Assembly: GCF_001412655.1 (NCBI RefSeq)
Contig: NZ_CP012996.1
Location: forward strand, 2,418,001 to 2,482,000
DNA length: 64,000 bases
From: Pedobacter sp. PACM 27299
GTDB lineage: Bacteria > Bacteroidota > Bacteroidia > Sphingobacteriales > Sphingobacteriaceae
Direction of reading: 5' to 3'
This document shows positions 1 through 8,514 of this stretch, one piece after another. Position 1 is the first letter of the stretch, and every line of letters starts with the position of its first letter. A program made the translations under genes and the position numbers. The notes under the pieces are model-generated. The model was not told the origin of the DNA. It made no database searches and saw only the letters and a program-made list of their open reading frames with translations.

Positions 1-527
1 ATGAGACGGTAACGAAAGCAAAAGCTGAATTGCCAATTACTGCACTATCTTACCTGGATATATTTAATGCTTCTTATTTCTACAGACCTGAAAAGAAATC
101 TGTGATCGATCCTATAAACCCATATAATGTGAATGGATTCCAGTTCGGAATTAATGTGAATCTTGGTGCTTTCTTACAAAAACCATTTACTGCTAAAAAA
201 GCCAAATCTGACCTAAAAATTGCCCAATACCAGGCAGATGAATATGAACTTGCATTGGCTGTTGAAGTAAAAAGAAGATATTATACGTATATTCAACAAA
301 TAAGCCAGCTGAAAATTTATAGTCAAAGTGTTCAGGATAACAAGAATGTTGCTGATAATCAATTGTATAAGTTTGAAAAAGGCGAAATTACGTTAGATAC
401 CTATAATCAATCAAGAATTAACCTGACGAATGCAAATACATCAAAAATTCAAGCGGAAGTAAATTTGCTTAATGCTAAAGATTCATTGGAAGAAATTATT
501 GGTGTCAAACTTTCCGAAGTTAAATAG
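1..527 (+). CDS. TolC-like outer-membrane efflux protein, C-terminal part
   Basis: The reading frame is open from the first bases of the window (codons from position 3), so the N-terminal part lies outside; the TTG at 30 is not a real start. About 174 residues are visible. The visible part has the outer membrane factor pattern: a beta-strand-like stretch (FGINVNLGAF), then long amphipathic helices rich in A, K, Q and E, a Q-x-x-L-x-x-Y segment and a NAKDSLEEIIG terminus typical of the last TolC helix. TolC trimers form an outer-membrane channel with a periplasmic tunnel. It ends 22 bp before the Wzc-like gene, so it is probably the outer-membrane exit of this polysaccharide export locus, in place of or beside a Wza-type protein. 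The family call is good; the exported substrate is inferred from context. Confidence 0.75.
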   Translation, partial: ETVTKAKAELPITALSYLDIFNASYFYRPEKKSVIDPINPYNVNGFQFGINVNLGAFLQKPFTAKKAKSDLKIAQYQADEYELALAVEVKRRYYTYIQQISQLKIYSQSVQDNKNVADNQLYKFEKGEITLDTYNQSRINLTNANTSKIQAEVNLLNAKDSLEEIIGVKLSEVK

Positions 528-549
528 ATAAATATTTTAGCCCCTAATA

Positions 550-2706
550 ATGGATATAAAAGCATTTTTAAAAGTTCTTAATAAATATAAATGGTTATTG
601 ATTTTGGTGCCCATCACGGCAGCAGTCATTACTTTCTTTCTGGTAAAAAATCTTCCTAAGGAATACAGCTCTGAGGCGCAGATTGCTACTGGACTTGTGG
701 ATCAATCTAAACAAGTAGTTGGTGCTGGAACTCAGAATGCTGATTATTTTAAAATAAATCAGCAATTTTCTAATATCATTGAAAGGATGAAAATGAGAAG
801 GATCATGAGCATTCTGTCTTATCGTCTCATCCTCCATGACCTTGAAAACCCGAAGGATCCCTTTAAACCTTATAGTCCTAAACTGGATTCTCTTGATAAC
901 AACCAACGCCAGGAGCTGATACAGATATTTAATGAAAAGCTGCAGCAAAAAAGCGTGGTGACGATTCTGGACAATAAGGGCAAGTTCAAATTATACGATA
1001 TCCTGTCCTCTATGGGTTATAACAAAGAGGATTTAGAGAAAAAACTAAACATTTACAGACCTGATAATAGTGATTTTATTAACGTTAATTACGTTTCTGA
1101 AAACCCAAAGCTGTCTGCTTTTGTCGTGAACACCTTAGCCATAGAATTCATTAATAATTATGGACGAGATGTAAATACCAATCAAAATAATTCCATTCAG
1201 CTACTGGATTCCTTGTTGAAAAAGAAGGAAAGCACAATGAATGAGAAGAATGCCGCGTTAAAAGAATTTAAGATGAAAAATGGGGTGTTAAACCTCGACA
1301 AACAATCTGAAATTGTTTATACGCAGATTTCTGCTAATGAAGAGCGCAAGGCTCAGGCAATTAGAGAGATTCAGGCAAACCTGATGGCTATTGCAGATAT
1401 TGATGCCAAACTGAATGGGCGATCAGGTGATAGTTTTTCCCAAGGAAACTCTACAGTTGATAATAGAGCTATCGTGAACCTTAAAAACCAGTTGAAAGAG
1501 GCAAATGATGCTTATATCGATGGTAACTTTAAAGTGAGTGATAAAAAGAGAATAGATTCTCTTTCCAGACTAATTGATCGTTTGAGTTCGAGAATTTCTG
1601 ATGGTGATGTAACCAATCCTATAGCCTCAAGACAAGGTTTGATCCAACAAAAGCTGGCTTTACAAACAGCTGTAAGTCAGGCTAAGGGAAGTATTAAGTC
1701 TATTGACAATGAATTGGCGATGTTGAAAGCCAAGTACAATAGCATGGTTCCATTTGATGCAGGTATTCAGAATTATGAACGTGATGCTGAATTGGCAACT
1801 AAAGATTATATGGCCTCGTTGGACTCCTATAATCAAACCCGTACAGAACAAAATATTGCGTTAAAACTTCAGCTGGCTCAGGTTGGATTGGAAGGACCTC
1901 CAATGCCGTCAAAAGGAATTATTTACATTGGCTTAGCAGGAATAGCCAGCTTTTTCATCTGCTTCGTTTCTGTTTTGATTATTTTCCTATTGGACAATAC
2001 GATACGTGATTCCAGACAATTGGAGGCGGCAACAAATTCGAGAGTGTTGGGAAGTCTAAATTATATGAATGATGCGGACCTTAGTATGAGGAATGTATGG
2101 AATGACAATAAGAACAATCCTGAATACACAGCCTATAGGGATTTGTTGAGATCACTGCGGTTTGAGATTTCTAATGCATTTGAAAGTGATGACACTAAGA
2201 TTTTAGGGGTAACCAGTTTAAATGATAAAGAAGGTAAATCTTTTATTGCAAGTAGCCTGGCCTATTCTTTTGCCATGATTGGTAAAAAGGTTTTATTGAT
2301 CGGTGGGGAAACTGAGGTCGTAAAATCAAATTCTAAAGAACTGTCTTTAAGTCAGGATTTTGAAACCTTCCTGGTAAAACGCCAAATTCAAACGGAAGAT
2401 TTGATCACTGTTTTGAATAAAAATGACAACAATTCTTCCTTACTTGAAATGCAGAATGCTAAAAATCTGCGTGCTGGATTTGAAGTGCTTAGAAATGAGT
2501 TTGATGTGATTATTATTGACGTGAATAGCCTTCGTGATATTAATATCGCTAAAGAATGGTTACTGTTTACAGAGAAAAATATTGCAGTATTCGAGTCTGG
2601 AAAATCATTAGAAGACAGAGATAAAGAGCTGATTGCTTATATTAAAGACCAGCCGGGTTTTCTAGGTTGGGTTCTGAATAAGATTCAATTAAAGAAAATT
2701 AAATAG
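550..2706 (+). CDS. Wzc-like polysaccharide co-polymerase with degenerate BY-kinase domain
   Basis: A 718-residue inner-membrane protein that should control polysaccharide chain length and export. Two membrane segments (about residues 14-33 and 455-482) flank a long periplasmic region with coiled-coil character, the Wzz/GNVR arrangement. The cytoplasmic C-terminal third has the fold of a bacterial tyrosine kinase, with GKS of Walker A at 562-564 and a Walker B-like VIIIDV near 654-659. The Walker A' segment, normally a VLLIDADxR-type motif, reads VLLIGGETE, so its catalytic aspartates are missing. There is no terminal tyrosine cluster; the protein ends in KIQLKKIK. It is therefore probably a structural co-polymerase without autokinase activity. 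It sits between the TolC-like gene and the Wzy-like gene in one co-directional run. Confidence 0.85.
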   Translation: MDIKAFLKVLNKYKWLLILVPITAAVITFFLVKNLPKEYSSEAQIATGLVDQSKQVVGAGTQNADYFKINQQFSNIIERMKMRRIMSILSYRLILHDLENPKDPFKPYSPKLDSLDNNQRQELIQIFNEKLQQKSVVTILDNKGKFKLYDILSSMGYNKEDLEKKLNIYRPDNSDFINVNYVSENPKLSAFVVNTLAIEFINNYGRDVNTNQNNSIQLLDSLLKKKESTMNEKNAALKEFKMKNGVLNLDKQSEIVYTQISANEERKAQAIREIQANLMAIADIDAKLNGRSGDSFSQGNSTVDNRAIVNLKNQLKEANDAYIDGNFKVSDKKRIDSLSRLIDRLSSRISDGDVTNPIASRQGLIQQKLALQTAVSQAKGSIKSIDNELAMLKAKYNSMVPFDAGIQNYERDAELATKDYMASLDSYNQTRTEQNIALKLQLAQVGLEGPPMPSKGIIYIGLAGIASFFICFVSVLIIFLLDNTIRDSRQLEAATNSRVLGSLNYMNDADLSMRNVWNDNKNNPEYTAYRDLLRSLRFEISNAFESDDTKILGVTSLNDKEGKSFIASSLAYSFAMIGKKVLLIGGETEVVKSNSKELSLSQDFETFLVKRQIQTEDLITVLNKNDNNSSLLEMQNAKNLRAGFEVLRNEFDVIIIDVNSLRDINIAKEWLLFTEKNIAVFESGKSLEDRDKELIAYIKDQPGFLGWVLNKIQLKKIK

Positions 2707-2715
2707 CGTTTAAAC

Positions 2716-2753
2716 ACCAGCGGTCTGAATTTTTTATAAATCAGACCGCTGGT
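2716..2753 (+). terminator. 13-bp perfect intergenic hairpin, possible attenuator
   Basis: ACCAGCGGTCTGA (2716-2728) is followed after 12 A/T-rich bases by its exact reverse complement (2741-2753). It lies 10 bp after the Wzc-like stop and 28 bp before the next start. No T tract follows, so a classical intrinsic terminator is uncertain; partial termination or mRNA stabilisation between export and polymerase genes is equally possible. Confidence 0.5.
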
Positions 2754-2780
2754 CTTAACTGAAAAATACCCCCGATCACA

Positions 2781-4208
2781 ATGATCCGATTTATATCATC
2801 CTTATCACAAACGTGGCGGACAGTGATTATTTCTTTATTAGGTTTGTTGCTCTCCGTTGCGGTGAGTGTGCTGACCTTTGCATCTCCATTGGCCCCAGTG
2901 ATATTAATTGTAGGGGCATTGGTCGTTATATTCATTATTTTTCTATTTCAAGATCCTGCTGTTGGCCTTACCGCCTTAACTGTATATTGCTTCTTGTTTG
3001 GAATTCTCGCCAGGGAAATCGGTGGTTTACCTTACGGTATTGGAATTGAGATCTTTTTGCTGCTCACTTGGTTTGCAGTGGTTATTTTAAATAAGAGGTA
3101 CGATTGGAAAAGTCTGAATAATAACTTAACCAAACTGATGCTTGCCTGGTTCCTGATTAGCTTCATGGAGATTATCAATCCAGCCGGTGCAAGTGTAAGG
3201 GGCTGGCTCCAGGAAATAAGAAGCTCTGGGCTTTTTCCTATTTTGATTACCCCATTGGTTTTTTTAATTTATAACTCTAAACAGAAGCTAAACCTATTCC
3301 TGATCTTAATTCTGTCTTTGTCTTTATTGGCGACGATGAACGGGCTTAAGCAGCAATACATCGGCCTTTCTCCAGGAGAACAGCAGTTTCTAACTGATGG
3401 AGGTGAGGTTACTCACGTGTTATGGGGTAGGTTGAGGGTATTTTCATTTTACAGTGATGCCGGACAGTTCGGTGCTTCTCAGGCTTCCTTCGCATTGATG
3501 GCGATGGTCTTGGCTTTAGGACCTTACAAATGGTGGAAGCGTCTGATTCTTTTTATTGTAGCTGGACTGTCTTTTTATGGCATGCTCATCTCTGGAACAA
3601 GGGGAGCGCTCTTTGCGCTGTTGGTTGGTGCTTTTTTCGCTATATTCTTAACAAAAAACATCAAAGTGCTGGTCATAGGTGGCACATTGGCATTGTCGTT
3701 CTTTTTTATCCTAAAATACACGTATATCGGTAATGGTAATTACCAGATTTATCGCTTAAGAACAGCGTTGGATCCTCAGGAAGCCTCTTTGAATGTGCGT
3801 TTTAATAATCAAAAGATTATTGGAGAGTACCTGAAAACTCATCCATTTGGAGGGGGATTAGGCGTAATTGGAACCTGGGGTAAAGAATATAATAAGGACA
3901 AATTCCTCTCAACCGTCGAACCGGATAGTTATTGGGTGAAGGTTTGGGCAATGTATGGAATTGTTGGTTTCACCGCCTGGTTCTGTATCATGATGTATAT
4001 TTTTGGACAGGGCTGCGGTATTATATGGAATATAAGAAATGAAGGGTTAAGATATAAAGCAATAGCCATGATGGCTACTTGTACAGGAATATTTTTCTGT
4101 AGTTATGGAAATGAAGTAATCAATTCAATGCCTTCGTCATTGGTCGTTGCTGTGTTTCTTGCTTTTATTTACCTATGTCCAAATTTTGACGATAAACCAG
4201 AAAGCTAA
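2781..4208 (+). CDS. O-antigen ligase / Wzy-type polymerase family membrane protein
   Basis: A 475-residue polytopic inner-membrane protein with about a dozen hydrophobic segments. A long polar stretch in the second half contains a TRGA motif near residue 270 and a later loop with R, G and H residues (TALDPQEASLNVRF, then HPFGGGLG). This is the arrangement of the Wzy/WaaL superfamily (O-antigen ligase, PF04932), which joins undecaprenyl-linked repeat units or transfers finished chains. Its place beside a co-polymerase, and upstream of a Wzx flippase in the same direction, favours a polymerase, though ligases cannot be separated by sequence alone. The stop codon overlaps the start of a tiny downstream ORF (TAATG). 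Confidence 0.75.
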   Translation: MIRFISSLSQTWRTVIISLLGLLLSVAVSVLTFASPLAPVILIVGALVVIFIIFLFQDPAVGLTALTVYCFLFGILAREIGGLPYGIGIEIFLLLTWFAVVILNKRYDWKSLNNNLTKLMLAWFLISFMEIINPAGASVRGWLQEIRSSGLFPILITPLVFLIYNSKQKLNLFLILILSLSLLATMNGLKQQYIGLSPGEQQFLTDGGEVTHVLWGRLRVFSFYSDAGQFGASQASFALMAMVLALGPYKWWKRLILFIVAGLSFYGMLISGTRGALFALLVGAFFAIFLTKNIKVLVIGGTLALSFFFILKYTYIGNGNYQIYRLRTALDPQEASLNVRFNNQKIIGEYLKTHPFGGGLGVIGTWGKEYNKDKFLSTVEPDSYWVKVWAMYGIVGFTAWFCIMMYIFGQGCGIIWNIRNEGLRYKAIAMMATCTGIFFCSYGNEVINSMPSSLVVAVFLAFIYLCPNFDDKPES

Positions 4209-4288
4209 TGCCATTCGAAATTTTTCTAATTCCTGGTCTCCTCTGCTTTGCAATTGCCTTTTTTCTTGAAATTAGAAAGAAGAAGTAG
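4208..4288 (+). CDS. Predicted 26-residue single-span membrane microprotein
   Basis: An ATG overlaps the stop codon of the Wzy-like gene (TAATG at 4206-4210), allowing translational coupling. The 26-codon frame starts MPFEIFLIPG, continues with an uninterrupted hydrophobic run (LLCFAIAFFL) and ends EIRKKK, so it reads as one membrane span with a basic cytoplasmic tail. I do not recognise a family. The support is the overlap and the membrane-like composition; without conservation data it could be chance. If real, it may be an accessory to the polymerase. Confidence 0.4.
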   Translation: MPFEIFLIPGLLCFAIAFFLEIRKKK

Positions 4289-4325
4289 ATCTGGACAATA
4301 CCATACCTAGCACCTATTCATTTAT

Positions 4326-4940
4326 ATGTCTCTAATCAATAAAATCAAAGAAAACCCGAAGCTGAAGAAGATTGCGCATCGGTTATTGATCCCTGCAAAT
4401 GACCACAGGCCTAGATTATGGGTGAGGTTATTTCTTAACCCTTTTAAACATAAAAGGGGGAAAGGTAGTATTGTACGCTATAACAGTAGGATGGATGTTT
4501 TTCCTTTCAATAATTTTGAATTGGGGACAAGATCGGTAATTGAAGATTTCGTAACCATCAACAATGGGGTTGGAGATGTGATTATTGGAGCGCATACGAT
4601 GATTGGAATTGGAAGTGTCATCATTGGTCCAGTGAATATAGGTCATCATGTGATGCTGGCTCAGAATATTGTAGTTTCCGGCCTGAATCATGGCTATGAG
4701 GATGTGAATATTCCTCCAAGTCTGCAAAAAGAGATACGTAAACAAATTACAATTGGTGATGAGGTCTGGATTGGTGCGAATAGTGTGATCACAGCCGGTG
4801 TAACTATTGGTAAACATTCCGTTATTGGAGCAGGTAGTGTCGTTACCAAAGATATACCTGAGTTTTGTGTAGCTGTTGGAAATCCTGCAAAAGTGGTCAA
4901 AAAATATAGTGCCGCTGATAAAGCCTGGAATAAATTATAA
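4326..4940 (+). CDS. Hexapeptide-repeat acyltransferase (WcaF/maltose acetyltransferase type)
   Basis: A 204-residue protein. After about 55 N-terminal residues it shows left-handed beta-helix hexapeptide repeats (IGAHTMIGIGSVIIG, IGDEVWIGANSVITAG, IGKHSVIGAGSVVTK) and ends with the VAVGNPAKVVKKY signature of trimeric sugar O-acetyltransferases. NHGYED in the middle supplies a candidate catalytic histidine, as in the maltose/galactoside acetyltransferase group. It probably places acetyl groups on a sugar residue of the exopolysaccharide using acetyl-CoA in the cytoplasm. The acceptor cannot be predicted. It follows the polymerase and precedes a glycosyltransferase by 13 bp. Confidence 0.85.
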   Translation: MSLINKIKENPKLKKIAHRLLIPANDHRPRLWVRLFLNPFKHKRGKGSIVRYNSRMDVFPFNNFELGTRSVIEDFVTINNGVGDVIIGAHTMIGIGSVIIGPVNIGHHVMLAQNIVVSGLNHGYEDVNIPPSLQKEIRKQITIGDEVWIGANSVITAGVTIGKHSVIGAGSVVTKDIPEFCVAVGNPAKVVKKYSAADKAWNKL

Positions 4941-4953
4941 CTTTAATTATCAA

Positions 4954-6150
4954 ATGATCAGTAGAGATATCATCATTATAGGCCAACAGGCATGGGATAC
5001 CGATATAGGTAGTAATTGTAAGAATATTGCACTTGAGCTTTCCAAAAGTAACAGGGTTCTTTATGTGAATTCTCCTCTGGATAGAATTACACTTTTTAAG
5101 AATCGTGCAGATCCAAAAGTTCAGCAGCGTATTGCTGTGATTAAAGGTAAGCAGTCTGGCTTGGTAAAGATTCAGGAAAATTTATGGAACCTCTACCCGG
5201 ATTGTCTGGTAGAGTCTATCAATTGGATTAAAAATGAAAAAGTTTTTAATTTTCTGAATAAACGGAACAATGTCAAATTTGCCGATGCGATTGTTAAAGG
5301 CATTAAAGGACTCGATTTTAAGGATTATCTATTGTTTAATGACAATGAGATCTTTAAAGGATTTTATTTGAATACACTGCTGAATCCCTATTTGAGTATT
5401 TATTACTCCAGAGATTATATGCTGGCAGTTGATTATTGGAAAAGACACGGGGAGCGTTTAGAGCCTCTGCTAATTGCCAGTAATGATATTTGCATGGCAA
5501 ATTCTGTTTATCTTGCAGACTATTGCAAACAGTATAATGAGAATTCTTATGACATTGGTCAGGGATGTGATCTGGAGATTTTCAAAGATGATGTGAATGC
5601 GGAGAAACCAATGGAATTGAGAGACATCCATACCCCAATTATTGGTTATGTAGGTGCCTTGCAGAGTATCAGGCTAGACATCGAGTTGATTACACACCTT
5701 GCCAATCAGCGAAAAGACTGGACGATTGTATTGGTTGGCCCAGAAGATGATGAATTTAAAAACAGTGGGCTGCATCAGCTGTCCAATGTGGTATTTACAG
5801 GGATCAAACCAATGGAATCTTTACCTTTATATATGCAGTATTTTGATGTATGCATCAATCCGCAATTGGTAAACCAGGTAACTATTGGAAATTATCCTCG
5901 TAAGGTAGATGAATACCTGGCGATGGGTAAACCAACGGTAGCCACGGAAACGCGTGCGATGGAGATCTTTAAAGAACATGTTTATCTTGCACAATCTAAA
6001 GAAGATTATGTGAGCTGTATAGAAAAAGCATTGACTGAGGATTCTTTAACACTACAGGAAAATCGGAAGTCTTTTGCCGCCAGCCATAGTTGGGAAAATT
6101 GCATTCTTAAAATGTATGCGGCAATTGAAATGACTATTAATAAAAAATAA
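4954..6150 (+). CDS. Glycosyltransferase, GT1/GT4-like
   Basis: The start is set at the ATG at 4954 (MISRDIIIIGQQAW), giving 398 residues; the frame is open further upstream only because it overlaps the previous gene. The N-terminal half opens with a Rossmann strand and a D-T-D-I-G-S segment. The C-terminal half has IGYVGAL and the GT-B donor-site pattern YPRKVDEYLAMGKPTVAT, where the conserved glutamate of family 4 enzymes binds the nucleotide sugar. It should be a cytoplasmic, membrane-associated transferase adding one sugar to the lipid-linked repeat unit. Donor and acceptor are unknown. It is 13 bp after the acyltransferase and 11 bp before a GT2 gene, in one operon. Confidence 0.8.
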   Translation: MISRDIIIIGQQAWDTDIGSNCKNIALELSKSNRVLYVNSPLDRITLFKNRADPKVQQRIAVIKGKQSGLVKIQENLWNLYPDCLVESINWIKNEKVFNFLNKRNNVKFADAIVKGIKGLDFKDYLLFNDNEIFKGFYLNTLLNPYLSIYYSRDYMLAVDYWKRHGERLEPLLIASNDICMANSVYLADYCKQYNENSYDIGQGCDLEIFKDDVNAEKPMELRDIHTPIIGYVGALQSIRLDIELITHLANQRKDWTIVLVGPEDDEFKNSGLHQLSNVVFTGIKPMESLPLYMQYFDVCINPQLVNQVTIGNYPRKVDEYLAMGKPTVATETRAMEIFKEHVYLAQSKEDYVSCIEKALTEDSLTLQENRKSFAASHSWENCILKMYAAIEMTINKK

Positions 6151-6161
6151 AACCTGCATAC

Positions 6162-7331
6162 ATGAACCTATTGTATTTTCTTCTCGTATTGTTACAGGTC
6201 TTATTTGGACTGCACTTTTTTATGCCTTTGATTTTGTCCATAGCAGGCAAATTCAGAAAGCATGCCCAGCCTTCAGCTCAGCCTGTGCCTGCTGATTATG
6301 CGGTAATTGTGACTGCGTATCAGCAAGTCAATTTAATTCCTCTTGTGGTCGATTCTATCCTTAAATCTGATTATTCGAACTATATCATTTATATAGTGGC
6401 CGATAATTGTGACGTCAGTGAATTGCGCTTTGAAGATCCAAGAGTAGTGGTGTTAAGGCCGGCAGAGGTATTGGCCTCCAATACGAAATCACATTTTTAT
6501 GCCATTCATAATTTTAGGCGTGATCACGAACGGCTAACGATTATAGATAGTGATAACCTGGTTCATCCAAATTATTTCAACGCCTTAAATGCAGTTTTTG
6601 ATCAGGGATATCAAGCGGTCCAAGGTGTGCGTGCAGCTAAAAACTTAGATTCAACCTATGCTTGCTTAGATGAAGCCGGTGATATTTATTACCGTTTGGT
6701 AGATCGCAAGTTAATGTTTGAAGCTGGATCTTCCGCTGCATTGTCAGGATCTGGAATGGCATTTACCTTGTCACTTTATCGTTCCTGTCTCGAGCACCTT
6801 GAAATTTCAGGTGCTGGTTTTGATAAAATCCTGCAGTATGAGATTTTAAATAGGGGAGATAAAATCGCCTTTGCAGAACAGGCAATTGTATACGATGAGA
6901 AAACGGCAAAAACAGATCAGCTGGTGAACCAGCGCTCCAGGTGGATAAATACTTGGTTTAAATACCTTTATCTGGGAGCTAAACTGCTATTGAAATCAAT
7001 TTCCAGCTTAAATTGGAATCAATTTCTATTTAGTGTGCTGTTGTTGAGACCCCCGCTATTTATGCTGCTGATGGTTTCCTTCATTTTCTTCTTAACGGAT
7101 TTGTTTGTGATGCCTTTATTTGCAATTTATTGGGTCCTTGCTGCGCTCACCTTTTTTACCTTTGTATTTAAGGCACTGCGGCACTTCAAAGCCGATGATA
7201 AGATTTATCATTCGCTAAAGAATGCTCCAAAATTTATTTACTTTCAGATACTTGCCTTGTTGAAAGTGCGAAAAGCAAATGAAATATCTGTAGCCACAGA
7301 ACATTATTACGAAGAAAAAATAAATAAGTAA
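6162..7331 (+). CDS. Membrane GT2 glycosyltransferase with QxxRW motif
   Basis: A 389-residue GT-A enzyme. It has an N-terminal membrane helix (about residues 2-25), a catalytic domain with VTAYQQ, VADNCD and the metal-binding IDSDN (about residue 128), and NQRSRWINTWF as the QxxRW acceptor-channel motif. Two or three C-terminal membrane spans follow. This layout is shared with cellulose, hyaluronan and poly-GlcNAc synthases, although the protein is short and could add a single residue. It acts at the inner face of the cytoplasmic membrane. It lies between two glycosyltransferases in the same operon. Confidence 0.8.
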   Translation: MNLLYFLLVLLQVLFGLHFFMPLILSIAGKFRKHAQPSAQPVPADYAVIVTAYQQVNLIPLVVDSILKSDYSNYIIYIVADNCDVSELRFEDPRVVVLRPAEVLASNTKSHFYAIHNFRRDHERLTIIDSDNLVHPNYFNALNAVFDQGYQAVQGVRAAKNLDSTYACLDEAGDIYYRLVDRKLMFEAGSSAALSGSGMAFTLSLYRSCLEHLEISGAGFDKILQYEILNRGDKIAFAEQAIVYDEKTAKTDQLVNQRSRWINTWFKYLYLGAKLLLKSISSLNWNQFLFSVLLLRPPLFMLLMVSFIFFLTDLFVMPLFAIYWVLAALTFFTFVFKALRHFKADDKIYHSLKNAPKFIYFQILALLKVRKANEISVATEHYYEEKINK

Positions 7332-7355
7332 ACTGCTGCTATTAATTGAACACTA

Positions 7356-8507
7356 ATGAAAGATAAACTCCGAATAGGTATAGAAGTACAGCGTATTTTC
7401 AGAGAAAAGAAGCATGGAATGGAAGTGGTTGCACTGGAACTCATTCGCGAAATTCAGAAAATTGATCAGCATAACGAGTATATTCTTTATGCAAGGAAGG
7501 ATGTGGACGAGAAATGTTTATCAGAAACCGCTAATTTTAAGATAAAATCACTTCCAGCGAGTTCTTATTTCACCTGGGAACAGTTTACGCTTCCTGCGGA
7601 GGTGAAAAAAGATAATTTGGATTTTCTACATTCTACCTGCAATACTTCCGCATTGCGCCTGCCTGTTCCAATGATGCTCACTTTACATGATATCATCTAC
7701 CTGGAAAAAACTGATTTTAAGGGTACTGCTTATCAGAATTTCGGTAATCTATATCGAAGGTTTGTGGTTCCAAAGATAGTAGACAAGAGTAAGTTGATCA
7801 TTACGGTTTCAAACTTTGAAAGAAATGTGATTTTAAATAAACTCAATTTGCCTGAGCAAAAGGTGAAGGTCATTTATAATGCGGTGAGTCCGAAGTTCAA
7901 TACCAATTATACACCTGAACGATTGACAGAATTTAGAGAAGCACATCAACTGCCATTGGATTTTATACTTTTTCTAGGCAATACAGCTCCTAAAAAGAAT
8001 ACGGTTAATGTCATTAAAGCTTATGCAGCATATAAGGCAGAGGTTCCTGATGGCTTACCAATGGTGATTCTTGATTACGATAAAAATCTGGTGTTTGAAT
8101 TGCTGGCAAAGCTAGGTCAGCAGCATTTGGAAAAAGATTTCTTATTTCCAGGATACATTGCCTCAGAAGAAATGCCTTTATTGTATAATATCAGCAGGCT
8201 TTTCCTGTACCCTTCATTGAGGGAGAGCTTTGGTCTTCCACTATTAGAAGCGATGGCTTGTGGCGTCCCTGTAATTACTGCGAATACTTCTTCTATGCCT
8301 GAAGTAGCAGCTGATGCAGCCTTATTTGTTGATCCATTGGATTATCATCAGATAAAAGATCAAATGATCAAGATCCTGAATGATTCAGAATTAGCAGTTC
8401 AGTTGAAAGAAAAAGGACTGAAAAGAGCGGCAGAGTTTACATGGAAAGCTGCAGCAACACAACTGCTGGCACTTTATAATACATTTAATCAATTACCAAA
8501 AGGATAA
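7356..8507 (+). CDS. GT4 glycosyltransferase
   Basis: A 383-residue GT-B enzyme starting MKDKLRIGIEVQRIF. The family 4 hallmark is near residue 290: YPSLRESFGLPLLEAMACG, whose E-x7-E pair contacts the donor sugar nucleotide, followed by PVITANTSSMPEV. The N-terminal domain carries LHDIIYL and ITVSNFER, typical of mannosyl- and related transferases. It should add a sugar to the lipid-linked repeat unit with retention. It begins 24 bp after the preceding GT2 gene and ends 7 bp before the next. Confidence 0.88.
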   Translation: MKDKLRIGIEVQRIFREKKHGMEVVALELIREIQKIDQHNEYILYARKDVDEKCLSETANFKIKSLPASSYFTWEQFTLPAEVKKDNLDFLHSTCNTSALRLPVPMMLTLHDIIYLEKTDFKGTAYQNFGNLYRRFVVPKIVDKSKLIITVSNFERNVILNKLNLPEQKVKVIYNAVSPKFNTNYTPERLTEFREAHQLPLDFILFLGNTAPKKNTVNVIKAYAAYKAEVPDGLPMVILDYDKNLVFELLAKLGQQHLEKDFLFPGYIASEEMPLLYNISRLFLYPSLRESFGLPLLEAMACGVPVITANTSSMPEVAADAALFVDPLDYHQIKDQMIKILNDSELAVQLKEKGLKRAAEFTWKAAATQLLALYNTFNQLPKG

Positions 8508-8514
8508 AAAGTAT

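Noticed and set aside
595..948. 117-codon minus-strand frame in the Wzc-like gene
   Set aside because: Lies antisense within a clearly coding gene; the product has no motif or signal.
4876..4953. N-terminal extension of the GT4-like gene into the acyltransferase gene
   Set aside because: It overlaps the coding end of the previous gene and lacks family character; the ATG at 4954 begins the Rossmann strand directly.
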